A DNA stretch of 41,736 nucleotides from Clostridiales bacterium (GTDB lineage Bacteria; Bacillota; Clostridia; Oscillospirales; Acutalibacteraceae). The stretch is taken from contig JAHZIE010000018.1 of assembly GCA_019419895.1 (NCBI GenBank), positions 1 to 41,736 on the forward strand. Direction: 5' to 3'. The position numbers were made by a program, and so were the translations under genes. Below the pieces are notes generated by a model. The model ran no database searches. It had not been told where the DNA came from and saw only the letters and a list, made by a program, of their open reading frames with translations. Each line of letters begins with the position of its first letter. Positions within the stretch are counted from its first letter, which is position 1. This document shows, in pieces, positions 9,314 through 17,821 of this stretch.

Positions 9314-10060
9314 ATGGATTTCGGCGCTTTAATGGCCAAAGGAGAGAAGGTAAATGTCTATCGCTGCGGAGATCAGGCGGTAAAAGTATTTGTTGAGGAT
9401 TATCCTAAAACAGAGGTGTTATATGAGGCGTTGGTGCAGGCGCGTGTGGAGGAGACCGGACTGCCCATACCAAAGGTGACGGAAATTTCCAAAGCTGAAG
9501 GAAAATGGACTCTCTCCATGGACTGTATTGAAGGCAAAACCATGTATGAGATTATGAAGGAGGACCCGGAGAATCTGCAAACCTATGTGACGCAGATGGT
9601 GGATTTGCACCTGCAGATCCATTCCAAAAGAAGCCCCATGCTGAGAAAACTGAAGGATAAGCTCATTGCGGAAATCAAGGAGCTGGACTGCATTGACGAT
9701 ACCAGAAGATATGAGCTGCTTACACGGCTGGACAGTATGCCGAAGCATGTAAAGCTGTGCCATGGGAATTTTGATCCCCACAATATTATCGTGCGCGGCG
9801 ACCAGATTTTTATTGTGGACTGGATCCGCGCCACCCAGGGCAACGCCAGCGCCGACGTCGCGAGAACTTTCCTTCTACTGTCGCTGGAAAATCCAAAAGC
9901 CGCGGAGCTGTATATGGATACTTTCTGCAAAAAGACAGGGACAGCAAAAAAATATGTACAGGATTGGCTTCCGATTGTCGCCGCCGCCCATTTGAAGGAA
10001 AGCAGGGATGAAGAAAAAGAATTGTTGATGAAGTGGATCGACGTTGTGGATTACGAATAA
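9314..10060 (+). CDS. Aminoglycoside phosphotransferase (APH)-fold protein of unknown substrate
   Basis: A 248-aa soluble protein with the APH/choline-kinase fold. Lys24 in AVKVF sits where the ATP-binding lysine is expected, the Brenner-type loop is HGNFDPHN (150-157), and a metal-binding Asp169 lies in FIVDW. Most APH enzymes have HGD at the loop start and that Asp is the catalytic base; here it is Asn152, with an Asp two residues later. Activity may therefore be altered or the base shifted. The start is ATG 9314, preceded by AAAGGAG at about 9-nt spacing. It is monocistronic with its own promoter and terminator. Real substrates of such chromosomal genes are often small alcohols or sugars; calling it antibiotic resistance is not justified. 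Confidence 0.85.
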   Translation: MDFGALMAKGEKVNVYRCGDQAVKVFVEDYPKTEVLYEALVQARVEETGLPIPKVTEISKAEGKWTLSMDCIEGKTMYEIMKEDPENLQTYVTQMVDLHLQIHSKRSPMLRKLKDKLIAEIKELDCIDDTRRYELLTRLDSMPKHVKLCHGNFDPHNIIVRGDQIFIVDWIRATQGNASADVARTFLLLSLENPKAAELYMDTFCKKTGTAKKYVQDWLPIVAAAHLKESRDEEKELLMKWIDVVDYE

Positions 10061-10075
10061 TTTTTACAGTAACCA

Positions 10076-10114
10076 TCTCCCGTGTATGTCCCTCATATGC
10101 GGGAGAATTTTTTT
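10076..10114 (+). terminator. Intrinsic terminator after the APH-like gene
   Basis: Stem TCTCCCG (10076-10082) / CGGGAGA (10100-10106), 17-nt loop, then ATTTTTTT. Confidence 0.75.
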
Positions 10115-10362
10115 GAGGGAGCTGCTCTCACAGGCCGACCGGAAAAAACCGCGGGAGCAAGAAAGGCGGTTCATCCGGGCCGGTTTGCATTTTCGGAAAA
10201 GCGCGATGATGGAGGGGGCCTTTTTGAACAAAATCAAAGAGAATTTTGGAGAACGCTGAAGTCCTTCGGGGATTTTGGACAAGACTAGACAGGAAAAAGC
10301 TTTTATTGTAAATAATAACTAGATTTTTCCTGAAAAAATCGTTTATTTTTCGATTAGGTTGA
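10115..10362. other. Intergenic region upstream of adhE
   Basis: No gene seen. Contains a 9-bp inverted repeat, CAGGAAAAA / TTTTTCCTG, about 10289-10332, just upstream of the adhE promoter. It could be a protein-binding site or the remains of a terminator. Confidence 0.4.
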
Positions 10363-10380
10363 TTGACAAAAAAATAACAA
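10363..10380. promoter_or_regulatory. Rex-like operator 1, overlapping the -35 box
   Basis: TTGACAAAAAAATAACAA against the known Rex consensus TTGTTAA-N4-TTAACAA: left half 5/7, right half 6/7. It coincides with the -35 box, so bound Rex would block polymerase. The region is A-rich, which raises the chance of coincidence. Confidence 0.45.
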
Positions 10381-10392
10381 TAGGTGTATAAT
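10363..10392 (+). promoter_or_regulatory. adhE promoter
   Basis: A perfect -35 TTGACA (10363-10368), 18-nt spacer, and a perfect -10 TATAAT (10387-10392). The untranslated leader is about 90 nt. Confidence 0.8.
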
Positions 10393-10396
10393 AAGA

Positions 10397-10414
10397 TTGT
10401 TAAAAAATTATCAG
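10397..10414. promoter_or_regulatory. Rex-like operator 2, at the transcription start
   Basis: TTGTTAAAAAATTATCAG against TTGTTAA-N4-TTAACAA: left half 7/7, right half 5/7. It begins 5 nt after the -10 box, the usual place for Rex repression of adhE-type genes. It lies 34 bp centre to centre from operator 1, about three helical turns. Confidence 0.55.
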
Positions 10415-10488
10415 CTGGTTTGAATGGTGAAAAGCCATTCGGAAAAATATTGGATGATTGTCTGAAGTGTGAGAAGGAGGATATTCCT

Positions 10489-13107
10489 ATGGCGAAGAAA
10501 GAGCAAGCAGTTTCTCCCGCGGTTGTGGATAATGTGGATGCCTTGATTGTCCGCATGCAGGAAGTCAGGGAAGCACAGCAGATTTTTGCAACTTATACCC
10601 AGGAGCAGGTGGATAAGATCTTTTTTGAAGCGGCTATGGCTGCCAATAAGGCTAGGATCCCATTGGCGAAAATGGCTGTCCAAGAGACCGGCATGGGTGT
10701 TGTGGAGGATAAGATTATTAAGAATCACTACGCCTCCGAGTATATTTATAACGCTTATAAAAATACAAAGACCTGCGGTGTAATCGAAGAAGATAAGGGA
10801 TTCGGTGTGCAGAAAATTGCTGAACCTATCGGCGTCATCGCCGCTGTTGTTCCGACTACCAATCCCACCTCTACAGCGATTTTTAAGGCTTTAATCGCTC
10901 TGAAAACACGCAACGGCATTATTTTCTCCCCCCACCCGAGAGCAAAAGCATGTACGATTGCCGCGGCAAAGATTGTTTTGGACGCGGCTGTCAAAGCCGG
11001 CGCTCCCAAGGGGATCATCGGTTGGATTGACGTTCCTTCCCTGGATTTGACCAATGAAGTAATGCGCAGCGCGGATATCATTCTTGCCACGGGAGGCCCC
11101 GGTATGGTGAAGGCCGCCTATTCCTCCGGAAAGCCGGCTTTGGGCGTCGGCCCCGGCAATACGCCCGCAATCATCGATGAAAGCGCGGATATCCTTCTGG
11201 CGGTGAACTCCATCATTCATTCCAAAACCTTTGATAACGGCATGATCTGCGCTTCCGAGCAGTCTGTCATCGTCGATCAGAAAATTTATGATAAAGTAAA
11301 AGCCGAATTCAAGGATCGCGGCTGCCATATCCTCAGCAAGGAGGATACTCAGAAGGTACGCGATGTAATCCTGATCAACGGCTCTGTCAATGCGAAAATT
11401 GTCGGACAGAGCGCTTATAAAATCGCACAGCTGGCCGGCGTTGAGGTTCCTGAGAAAACCAAGATTCTCATCGGTGAGGTGGAATCGGTGGAGCCGGAAG
11501 AGCAGTTTGCCCATGAAAAACTGTCCCCAGTTCTGGCGATGTATAAGGCAAAGGACTTTGCCGACGCGGTGTCAAAGGCCCAAAGGCTGGTTGCGGACGG
11601 CGGATACGGCCATACGTCCTCCCTTTATGTCAATGAGGTAACCCAGAGGGATAAGATCGCCGTCTTTGCCGAGGCGATGAAAACCTGCCGTATTCTAGTG
11701 AACACCCCCTCCTCTCATGGCGGCATTGGAGATCTTTACAACTTCAAAATGACCCCGTCCCTCACCTTGGGCTGCGGCTCCTGGGGCGGCAACTCGGTTT
11801 CCGAAAATGTGGGCGTCAAGCATCTGCTTAACATCAAGACCGTTGCCGAAAGGAGAGAAAATATGCTTTGGCTGAGAGCTCCGGAAAAGGTTTACTTTAA
11901 GAAAGGCTGCCTCGGCGTTGCGCTGAGAGAGCTCAAGGATGTTATGGGCAAAAAGAAGGCGTTTATTGTCACTGATTCCTTCCTGTATAACAATGGTTAT
12001 ACCAAGGGGATTACCGACGCTCTTGACGAGATGGGAATTCAGCATCATACCTTCTTTGACGTCGCCCCCGATCCGACACTCGCCTGCGCCAAGGAAGGTG
12101 CCGCGGTCATGCGCTCCTTTGAGCCTGACTGCATTATCGCTGTGGGCGGCGGCAGCGCGATGGACGCCGGAAAGATTATGTGGGTAATGTATGAACATCC
12201 GGAAGTCGATTTCATGGATATGGCCATGCGCTTCATGGATATCCGCAAAAGAGTTTACACCTTCCCCAAAATGGGAGAAAAAGCATATTTCATCGCCGTT
12301 CCCACCTCTGCGGGTACCGGTTCTGAAGTAACTCCCTTCGCTGTTATCACTGATCAGGAGACAGGAATTAAATATCCTCTGGCGGACTATGAGCTTCTGC
12401 CAAAGATGGCGATTATTGACGCTGATTTGATGATGAATATGCCCAAGGGGCTGACCTCCGCTTCTGGTATCGACGCCATGACGCATGCTCTGGAGGCTTA
12501 CGCGTCCATGATGGCCACCGATTATACCGACGGCCTCGCGCTGAAGGCTCTGAAAAATATCTTTGGCTATCTGCCCCGCGCTTACAATGACGGACCCAAC
12601 GATCCTATTGCAAGGCAGAAAATGGCGGATGCTTCCACCATGGCCGGTATGGCCTTTGCCAATGCCTTCCTGGGTGTCTGCCACTCCATGGCTCATAAGC
12701 TGGGCGCGTTCCATCACCTGCCTCACGGCGTTGCCAATGCCCTTTTGATCACAGAGGTTATGCGCTTCAACGCGGAGCCCTGCCCGCCGAAGATGGGAAC
12801 CTTCCCTCAATACCAGTATCCCCACACTCTCCAAAGGTATGTGGAGTGCGCGGATTTCCTGGGCATTCAGGGCAAGAACGATCAGGAGAAATTTGACAAC
12901 TTTATCGCGGCCATTGAACAGCTGAAAGAAGCCGTTGGCATTAAAAAGACCATCCGCGATTACGGAATTGACGAAGAAAAATTCCTTTCCACCCTGGACG
13001 AAATGGTGGAGCAGGCTTTCGATGACCAGTGCACAGGCGCTAATCCCAGATATCCTTTGATGAGCGAAATCAAGGAAATGTATCTGAGAGCCTACTACGG
13101 AAAATAA
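10489..13107 (+). CDS. adhE: Bifunctional acetaldehyde-CoA/alcohol dehydrogenase AdhE
   Basis: An 872-aa fusion, the normal AdhE length. The N-terminal CoA-acylating aldehyde dehydrogenase (about 1-440) has catalytic Cys254 in NGMICASEQS. The C-terminal iron-dependent alcohol dehydrogenase (about 455-870) has the NAD-binding GGGSAMDAGK (553-562) and metal ligands Asp662/His666 in DAMTHALEAY, His732 in CHSMAHK and His746 in HHLPHG. It converts acetyl-CoA to ethanol with two NADH, and family members form spirosomes in the cytoplasm. The start ATG 10489 has AAGGAGG at about 9-nt spacing. It is monocistronic, with a near-consensus promoter, Rex-like operators and a strong terminator, so expression likely follows the NADH/NAD+ ratio. 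Confidence 0.98.
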   Translation: MAKKEQAVSPAVVDNVDALIVRMQEVREAQQIFATYTQEQVDKIFFEAAMAANKARIPLAKMAVQETGMGVVEDKIIKNHYASEYIYNAYKNTKTCGVIEEDKGFGVQKIAEPIGVIAAVVPTTNPTSTAIFKALIALKTRNGIIFSPHPRAKACTIAAAKIVLDAAVKAGAPKGIIGWIDVPSLDLTNEVMRSADIILATGGPGMVKAAYSSGKPALGVGPGNTPAIIDESADILLAVNSIIHSKTFDNGMICASEQSVIVDQKIYDKVKAEFKDRGCHILSKEDTQKVRDVILINGSVNAKIVGQSAYKIAQLAGVEVPEKTKILIGEVESVEPEEQFAHEKLSPVLAMYKAKDFADAVSKAQRLVADGGYGHTSSLYVNEVTQRDKIAVFAEAMKTCRILVNTPSSHGGIGDLYNFKMTPSLTLGCGSWGGNSVSENVGVKHLLNIKTVAERRENMLWLRAPEKVYFKKGCLGVALRELKDVMGKKKAFIVTDSFLYNNGYTKGITDALDEMGIQHHTFFDVAPDPTLACAKEGAAVMRSFEPDCIIAVGGGSAMDAGKIMWVMYEHPEVDFMDMAMRFMDIRKRVYTFPKMGEKAYFIAVPTSAGTGSEVTPFAVITDQETGIKYPLADYELLPKMAIIDADLMMNMPKGLTSASGIDAMTHALEAYASMMATDYTDGLALKALKNIFGYLPRAYNDGPNDPIARQKMADASTMAGMAFANAFLGVCHSMAHKLGAFHHLPHGVANALLITEVMRFNAEPCPPKMGTFPQYQYPHTLQRYVECADFLGIQGKNDQEKFDNFIAAIEQLKEAVGIKKTIRDYGIDEEKFLSTLDEMVEQAFDDQCTGANPRYPLMSEIKEMYLRAYYGK

Positions 13108-13122
13108 TTTACGGAAGATGAC

Positions 13123-13159
13123 AAAAGCCGGACAACCCGTTAGGATTGTCCGGCTTTTT
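13123..13159 (+). terminator. Intrinsic terminator of adhE
   Basis: A 13-bp stem, AAAAGCCGGACAA / TTGTCCGGCTTTT, with a 10-nt loop and a T tail, 16 nt after the stop. Confidence 0.93.
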
Positions 13160-13364
13160 CCTGTCCGCGCCACAACAAACCTCTGAGGAGGCGGAGCGGG
13201 CAAAAGAGCTTACGGGAAAGGTTCGCCGAAAGGAATCGAGCTTTTTACAAGGCTAAAGTAAAAACAAACAGCAATCTGATATATCGGTTTTCATGATAAG
13301 AAAATTTGGTGGGTTTACAGGTGTTCACATAATCCTAAGGTGATTTTGAGGAGGACAACCGCCA

Positions 13365-13454
13365 ATGGGACTTTTTAGAACCTATGTAAGCTGGATAGTT
13401 TGCTTGCCGCTCAAAATGATAAACAGGCGGCCTCCGGAAAGGGGAAACGAATGA
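13365..13454 (+). CDS. Possible 29-aa micropeptide 1
   Basis: A 29-codon ORF starting ATG with GAGGAGG about 10 nt upstream, unusually good for a chance ORF. The peptide has a hydrophobic patch, VSWIVCLPL, around one Cys and a basic, Pro/Arg-rich C terminus. Its stop overlaps the start of the next micro-ORF as ATGA. I do not recognise it. It could be a leader peptide, a signalling or toxin peptide, or chance. It does not match the AgrD precursors I know. Confidence 0.25.
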   Translation: MGLFRTYVSWIVCLPLKMINRRPPERGNE

Positions 13455-13543
13455 GAAAAAGCAAGCGGCAGCATTCCGGGGAGAAGTCCTTCAGGTCTTT
13501 GCCTGTTTTCCGTAAAACCGCCTGTGCCGCTGTTTATAACTAG
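13451..13543 (+). CDS. Possible 30-aa micropeptide 2, coupled to micropeptide 1
   Basis: A 30-codon ORF whose ATG overlaps the preceding stop (ATGA), with GGAAAGGGG just upstream. The peptide is strongly basic (MRKSKRQ start) with a single Cys near the end. No family recognised. The surrounding 13160-13655 interval holds nothing else I can name. Confidence 0.2.
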   Translation: MRKSKRQHSGEKSFRSLPVFRKTACAAVYN

Positions 13544-13655
13544 CCGGAAAAATAGCAGCCTGCCTTCAGAAAAAACGCAAAACCTTCAGAGGAATCTGAT
13601 AGAAATTTTTAGAGAACTGCGGGAGAAAAGAGCCCTTCATCAAAAGCATAGCCTG

Positions 13656-13684
13656 TTGACAGGATATCAGATCGTTGCTAAACT
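13656..13684 (+). promoter_or_regulatory. Promoter of the GNAT gene
   Basis: TTGACA (13656-13661), 17-nt spacer, TAAACT (13679-13684). It lies only 24 nt before the chosen ATG, so the leader would be very short, with the ribosome binding site close to the transcript 5' end. Confidence 0.5.
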
Positions 13685-13708
13685 GAAGGAAAAGAAAGGG
13701 AGATGAAA

Positions 13709-14491
13709 ATGACAAACAGCGAAATCCTGTCCATCGCCATGGAACAATCGGCGGTGGACTGCAATTGCAAAAAAGAGGACTTTACAGGGAAGGAAAATAT
13801 GGTGGTTATCTCCCAAAAAAATCTCGGCGCAAGAAAATATCTTTCCCTTCCTTTTCAGTGCAGCCTGGTTTCCTATGGAGGCAATATGGTGGCGTCTGTC
13901 AAAGAGGGACTGGAACAACCGGTAAGGGAGTTTATGAACCGTTATCCAGTGGCGCACTGCTTTGAGACCCCCAACCTGTACGCGCTTAATGAACGGCTGG
14001 AAAAAGAGGGGCTCAAGATCTGTTTTATGGCGGAATATTTTTTGCCGGATGTTCAGTTGCTCCGTCCCCAGCCCTGTCGCTATCCTACCAGAATGCTTTT
14101 GCCGGAAGAATTTCAGGACTGCTATCTCCCACAGTGGGGGAATGCTTTGTGCGGCGCCAGAAAGGAGTTGGACGTTCTGGCCGTGGCCGCCTATGATGGG
14201 GATAATATGATAGGAATGGCAGGGTGTTCTGCGGACTGCGAGAAGATGTGGCAGATCGGAATTGACGTCCTGCCGGAATACCGCAGGCAGGGAATTGCCG
14301 TTTCCCTCACCAGTAAACTCGCCATGGAAACGCTGAAAAGAGGAAAGGTCCCCTTTTACTGCGCGGCATGGTCGAATCTTCCCTCTGTCCGCAATGCTAT
14401 TAAAAGCGGATTCCGTCCCGCCTGGGTGGAGATGACCGCTCGGGACTGTGAGGCCATTGATCGGCTCAACGGAAAAAGCGGGAACAGATGA
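13709..14491 (+). CDS. GNAT-family N-acetyltransferase
   Basis: A 260-aa protein whose C-terminal half carries the acetyl-CoA-binding GNAT motif A, IGIDVLPEYRRQGIAVSL, followed by a helix and an SGF stretch near the end (KSGFRPAW), as in GNAT motif B. The N-terminal 120 residues are a family-specific extension. The start is ATG 13709, 6 nt after GGGAG; the ATG at 13703 abuts the ribosome binding site. The substrate cannot be inferred. It is followed after 118 nt by an aldo/keto reductase on the same strand, possibly the same transcript, without an obvious functional link. Confidence 0.85.
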   Translation: MTNSEILSIAMEQSAVDCNCKKEDFTGKENMVVISQKNLGARKYLSLPFQCSLVSYGGNMVASVKEGLEQPVREFMNRYPVAHCFETPNLYALNERLEKEGLKICFMAEYFLPDVQLLRPQPCRYPTRMLLPEEFQDCYLPQWGNALCGARKELDVLAVAAYDGDNMIGMAGCSADCEKMWQIGIDVLPEYRRQGIAVSLTSKLAMETLKRGKVPFYCAAWSNLPSVRNAIKSGFRPAWVEMTARDCEAIDRLNGKSGNR

Positions 14492-14609
14492 CAAAAAATC
14501 GATAGGGAGCGAGCCACGGAGGGAGGCGGAGCCGCAGAACGGAGAGCTCTGTACGGCCTCCCATATCTCGGTATAAAAATAAAATGACAGGAAAGGAAGA
14601 GTGATAAAT

Positions 14610-15470
14610 GTGGTTAAAATGAAAAATTTGCAAAGCGTTTATCAGCTGTCTAACGGGGTAAAAATACCATGCGTTGGGTTTGGCACCTGGCAGGCGCAAA
14701 ATGGCGGCGTGGCCTATACCGCGGTCAGGGAAGCGATCGCGCGGGGCTACCGGCATATCGATACGGCGGCCGCTTATGGAAATGAAGAGAGCGTGGGCCG
14801 TGCCGTCCGGGATTCCGGCCTTCCCAGGGAAGAAATCTTTGTAACGAGCAAGCTGTGGAATACCGATCAGGGATATGAATCCACTCTGGCCGCGTTTGAA
14901 CAGACCATGGAGCGGCTGGGATTGGAATATTTGGATCTCTATCTGATTCATTGGCCGGTGCCCGCCTCAAGGAGAAACGACTGGAAGGAGGCCAACATCG
15001 CTACTTGGAAGGCGTTTGAGAAGCTTTACCGGGAAGGGAAAATCCGCGCCATTGGCGTCAGCAATTTTCTTCAGCATCACCTGGAAAACCTGCTTTCCTG
15101 TGCGGAGGTGGCCCCCATGGTCAACCAGATCGAGGTGCATCCCGGCTGCAACCGGGAGGATATCACCGCGTTCTGCCAGGAGAAGGGGATTCTTGTGGAG
15201 GCATGGAGCCCTCTCGCGCGGGGAAAAATTATGGATAATCCAGTTTTGCGGGAAATTGCGGAAAGGCATGGAAAGAGCATTCCACAGGTGGCGTTGCGTT
15301 GGTTGCTGCAAAGAGGAATTCTTCCCCTGCCAAAGTCGGTAACTCCTTTCCGGATTGCCAGTAATGGGGATATTTTTGATTTTGCCCTGTCCGGTGAGGA
15401 AATGGAGCGTATCCATAAGATCATCGGATGCGGCGGAATGACCCATGATCCGGATCATATTGATTTCTGA
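14610..15470 (+). CDS. Aldo/keto reductase
   Basis: A 286-aa NADPH-dependent TIM-barrel oxidoreductase similar to AKR5 / 2,5-diketo-D-gluconate reductase types. The catalytic tetrad is complete: Asp51 and Tyr56 in HIDTAAAYGNE, Lys81 in TSKLW and His114 in LIHWP. LPKSVTPFRIASN is the typical NADPH 2'-phosphate-binding stretch. GTG 14610 is preferred because GGAAAGGAAGAG lies 8 nt upstream; ATG 14619 (MKNLQS) and GTG 14601 are alternatives. It reduces aldehydes or ketoses to alcohols; the physiological substrate is unknown. It converges with the minus-strand gene at 15741. Confidence 0.93.
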   Translation: MVKMKNLQSVYQLSNGVKIPCVGFGTWQAQNGGVAYTAVREAIARGYRHIDTAAAYGNEESVGRAVRDSGLPREEIFVTSKLWNTDQGYESTLAAFEQTMERLGLEYLDLYLIHWPVPASRRNDWKEANIATWKAFEKLYREGKIRAIGVSNFLQHHLENLLSCAEVAPMVNQIEVHPGCNREDITAFCQEKGILVEAWSPLARGKIMDNPVLREIAERHGKSIPQVALRWLLQRGILPLPKSVTPFRIASNGDIFDFALSGEEMERIHKIIGCGGMTHDPDHIDF

Positions 15471-15601
15471 TTATCCGGAGTGCGCGGCGGCCGATCCAGT
15501 ACGCGCCTGTTTCGCGGGGGTAGAAAAGAAAAACATTCCGCCTCCATACTGGGAATGAAAGTAAGCCGCCAATATGAGGCGGGAAAAGAGAAATTCTATT
15601 G

Positions 15602-15642
15602 AAAAGGGATACCATGCTGACAAACGCTAAGCATGGTATCCC
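15602..15642 (-). terminator. Intrinsic terminator of the 614-aa gene
   Basis: A perfect 13-bp stem, GGGATACCATGCT / AGCATGGTATCCC, with an 11-nt loop; on the minus strand it is followed by TTTTC. It lies 99 nt beyond the stop at 15741. Confidence 0.7.
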
Positions 15643-15740
15643 AGGTGAAAGTTTGGCCAGAGGTTGACGAAGAGGCAATACCGAAAATTTTTATATTTCT
15701 TTTTTATACCGCGGGAGAATTGCGCGGACGGTGGGGATGC

Positions 15741-17585
15741 CTAAAGCCCCGCCCAGAAGAGCATTGCCGAAACCTCGCACCAGCAGGAGCCGTAAAAAAC
15801 GCCGCCGATGCAGGAATACCCCTCCCAGTCGCTCATATTGACGCGTTCGCACATGGTGCCATCGGGCATCCGCTTGGGCGGGTTGTCCCAGGTGAGGATG
15901 GGACGGTCGGGGCGGGAAAGATACTGCCCGATATTTTGGGTGATATCGTGATAGAGCTCCAGATATCGGGAATTGCCGGTGTATTGGGCAAGGCGGCGCA
16001 GGCAGTCCCCTGACAGAGTGCAGATGCCTGGAGCGGAATGCTTGTTTTGCGCGTTGGCAAAAACGCTCCCAATCGTTTTCATGCCGAGCCGTCCAAACTC
16101 ACTTTCAGCGGGGAATTGGTAATTGTAGGAAACAACCCAGGAGGAACAGAAGTCGGCGGCGTAAGAGGCCAGATCAAGCCATTCCTTCTCCCTGGTGGTT
16201 TCATAAAGGACTACCAGGCTTTCCAGAAGGGCGAAGGCGCTTTCGCTGTCGGGACATTGAAGGATTTCTCCCGGCCCTCCGGTGGTATATCCATGGAGAA
16301 GATCCCTGTCGCAGTAAAGCCGCGCGCATTCCTTGGCTGTTTTTAAATATTCTTCCCGGCCAAAGAAGGTATAGGCCCGGGCAAGTCCGCCGCAGGCCAT
16401 AGCGCCGGCGGTGGAACCGCCGACGACAATCTCCCCGGTATCGACATTGACAAACTGCCCGAGCTCTCCATAACGTTCCCACAGGGTGACAAAGGCGTCC
16501 GCCAGCCGCTTGGTGCCTTGCATCCAATTCTCTGGGATGCTGAGCCCTTTTTCCTTCAGGATATCAAAGTGGAAAAAGAGAAAATACAGCACATCCGCCG
16601 ACTTGCGGATCAAATGCCATCGTTTTCCTTCTTCAAGTCCAAAGGCATCCCCTAAGGGATGTCCCCAGCGGTCGATTATCCCCTCAAAAAAACCGGAGGC
16701 CGTCTGGGTACTGAAAAGGTAATCAATGGTGGAAAGGCTTCTTTGAAAGCTCTCCTTGCCGCCCCGTTTCATCAATGCCGCGGTGGCCATGGCGCCGCCC
16801 ACCCATCCCGGCTGCCAGACCTGGGTGGGGGATTCGTTGGGTTCAGACAGCCCGACACCGTAAAATCCCCGTTCGGGACGGTAATTCAAACGGTTATATT
16901 TATCCTCCAGCAAATTCCAAAGCTTCTCTCTTTGGGGCAGGACGGCATGGGAATCGTCCATGCCCATACATTTGCGGTGGGAAGCGAAGAAACGGAAAAA
17001 GGCGGGAAGATCCTCGCAGGGGAATTCAAAGAGGCGGCAGGGGAGCCTGATTTCCTCCCCTTCAAAAAAAGAAATCCCCCTGTCGGTGCTTTCCACCATA
17101 AAGGGCCAGCGGTACATGGATTTTTTTCTCATATGGGGATAGGTCAGGGAAATGCTTCCGCCCTGATAGGAAAGCCCCACATTTTTTCCGTTGATTTCCT
17201 GAACGGTGAAAAGAAGGAGCCCCTTCTTGGCTGAGGGGGAGAACAGCCCCACGCAGGGAACAGACAGATCTCCCGCGGTGACTTCAATACATCCGCTGCC
17301 GTCGGTTTCCAGCCGGGGAACGTCGGTGATCAGGATAGGCATTCCCTCTGCCTTTGCTTCCTCCGGCAGATACATGGGAGGATAGGAGCGTTTGACACTT
17401 TGGAATTGATTGCCCCGATAACAGCAGGCGGGAAAAAAGACATAGAGATCCCGCGACGGGAGGGCGCTGGAGAAAACGGCCTCAAAATAGGCGGCGCTTT
17501 TTGCCTCCGGGGATACAAAACGGATTTCCCCTTCCGCTTGGGATGACAAAACAAGCTGTTCATCAAAATAAGTGGTGAGCTGCAT
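15741..17585 (-). CDS. Unclassified helical glycosidase-like protein, 614 aa
   Basis: A 614-aa cytoplasmic protein without signal peptide. The N-terminal 200 or so residues look beta-rich. From about residue 215 onward the pattern is alternating helices with Gly/Trp/aromatic loops (WQPGWVGGAMATAALM, GGSTAGAMACGGLARAY, GYTTGGPGEILQCPDSES), as in (alpha/alpha)6-barrel six-hairpin glycosidases. I do not recognise a named CAZy family. Acidic residues in PDSESAF and NMSDWEG are candidate catalytic groups. The start has AAGGAGG at 7-nt spacing. It has its own promoter and terminator and no transporter beside it. It may be a glycoside hydrolase, lyase or epimerase acting on imported oligosaccharides. 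Confidence 0.6.
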   Translation of the reverse strand: MQLTTYFDEQLVLSSQAEGEIRFVSPEAKSAAYFEAVFSSALPSRDLYVFFPACCYRGNQFQSVKRSYPPMYLPEEAKAEGMPILITDVPRLETDGSGCIEVTAGDLSVPCVGLFSPSAKKGLLLFTVQEINGKNVGLSYQGGSISLTYPHMRKKSMYRWPFMVESTDRGISFFEGEEIRLPCRLFEFPCEDLPAFFRFFASHRKCMGMDDSHAVLPQREKLWNLLEDKYNRLNYRPERGFYGVGLSEPNESPTQVWQPGWVGGAMATAALMKRGGKESFQRSLSTIDYLFSTQTASGFFEGIIDRWGHPLGDAFGLEEGKRWHLIRKSADVLYFLFFHFDILKEKGLSIPENWMQGTKRLADAFVTLWERYGELGQFVNVDTGEIVVGGSTAGAMACGGLARAYTFFGREEYLKTAKECARLYCDRDLLHGYTTGGPGEILQCPDSESAFALLESLVVLYETTREKEWLDLASYAADFCSSWVVSYNYQFPAESEFGRLGMKTIGSVFANAQNKHSAPGICTLSGDCLRRLAQYTGNSRYLELYHDITQNIGQYLSRPDRPILTWDNPPKRMPDGTMCERVNMSDWEGYSCIGGVFYGSCWCEVSAMLFWAGL

Positions 17586-17683
17586 GAAAATTCCTCCTTT
17601 TATCCATATGATCCGGCCGTTTTTTGATGTAGCCGAAAGCGGCCATAAGAATAGCCAAAGCGGGATGGGATGCTTTGTCCTTT

Positions 17684-17712
17684 ATTGTATGAATGGTTGG
17701 GACAGCCGTCAA
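17684..17712 (-). promoter_or_regulatory. Promoter of the 614-aa gene
   Basis: Minus strand: TTGACG (17712-17707), 17-nt spacer, TACAAT (17689-17684), about 100 nt upstream of the start codon. Confidence 0.6.
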
Positions 17713-17821
17713 TCCCTTTCTCAAAGATCCATCAAAATGATGATCCCAACTGGAAAATTTCCGCCAGGTTCTGATAGATAATCAGGATATTTTACAAAAT
17801 AGAGGGGGAATATGGGATGTC

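Noticed and set aside
11695..13203. A 502-codon open frame on the minus strand opposite adhE
   Set aside because: It lies fully antisense to a certain gene, has no ribosome binding site and shows no domain; its openness follows from the codon use of adhE. The long minus-strand frames opposite rnfA/rnfB (29168-30442) and leuB (20615-21487) are rejected for the same reason.
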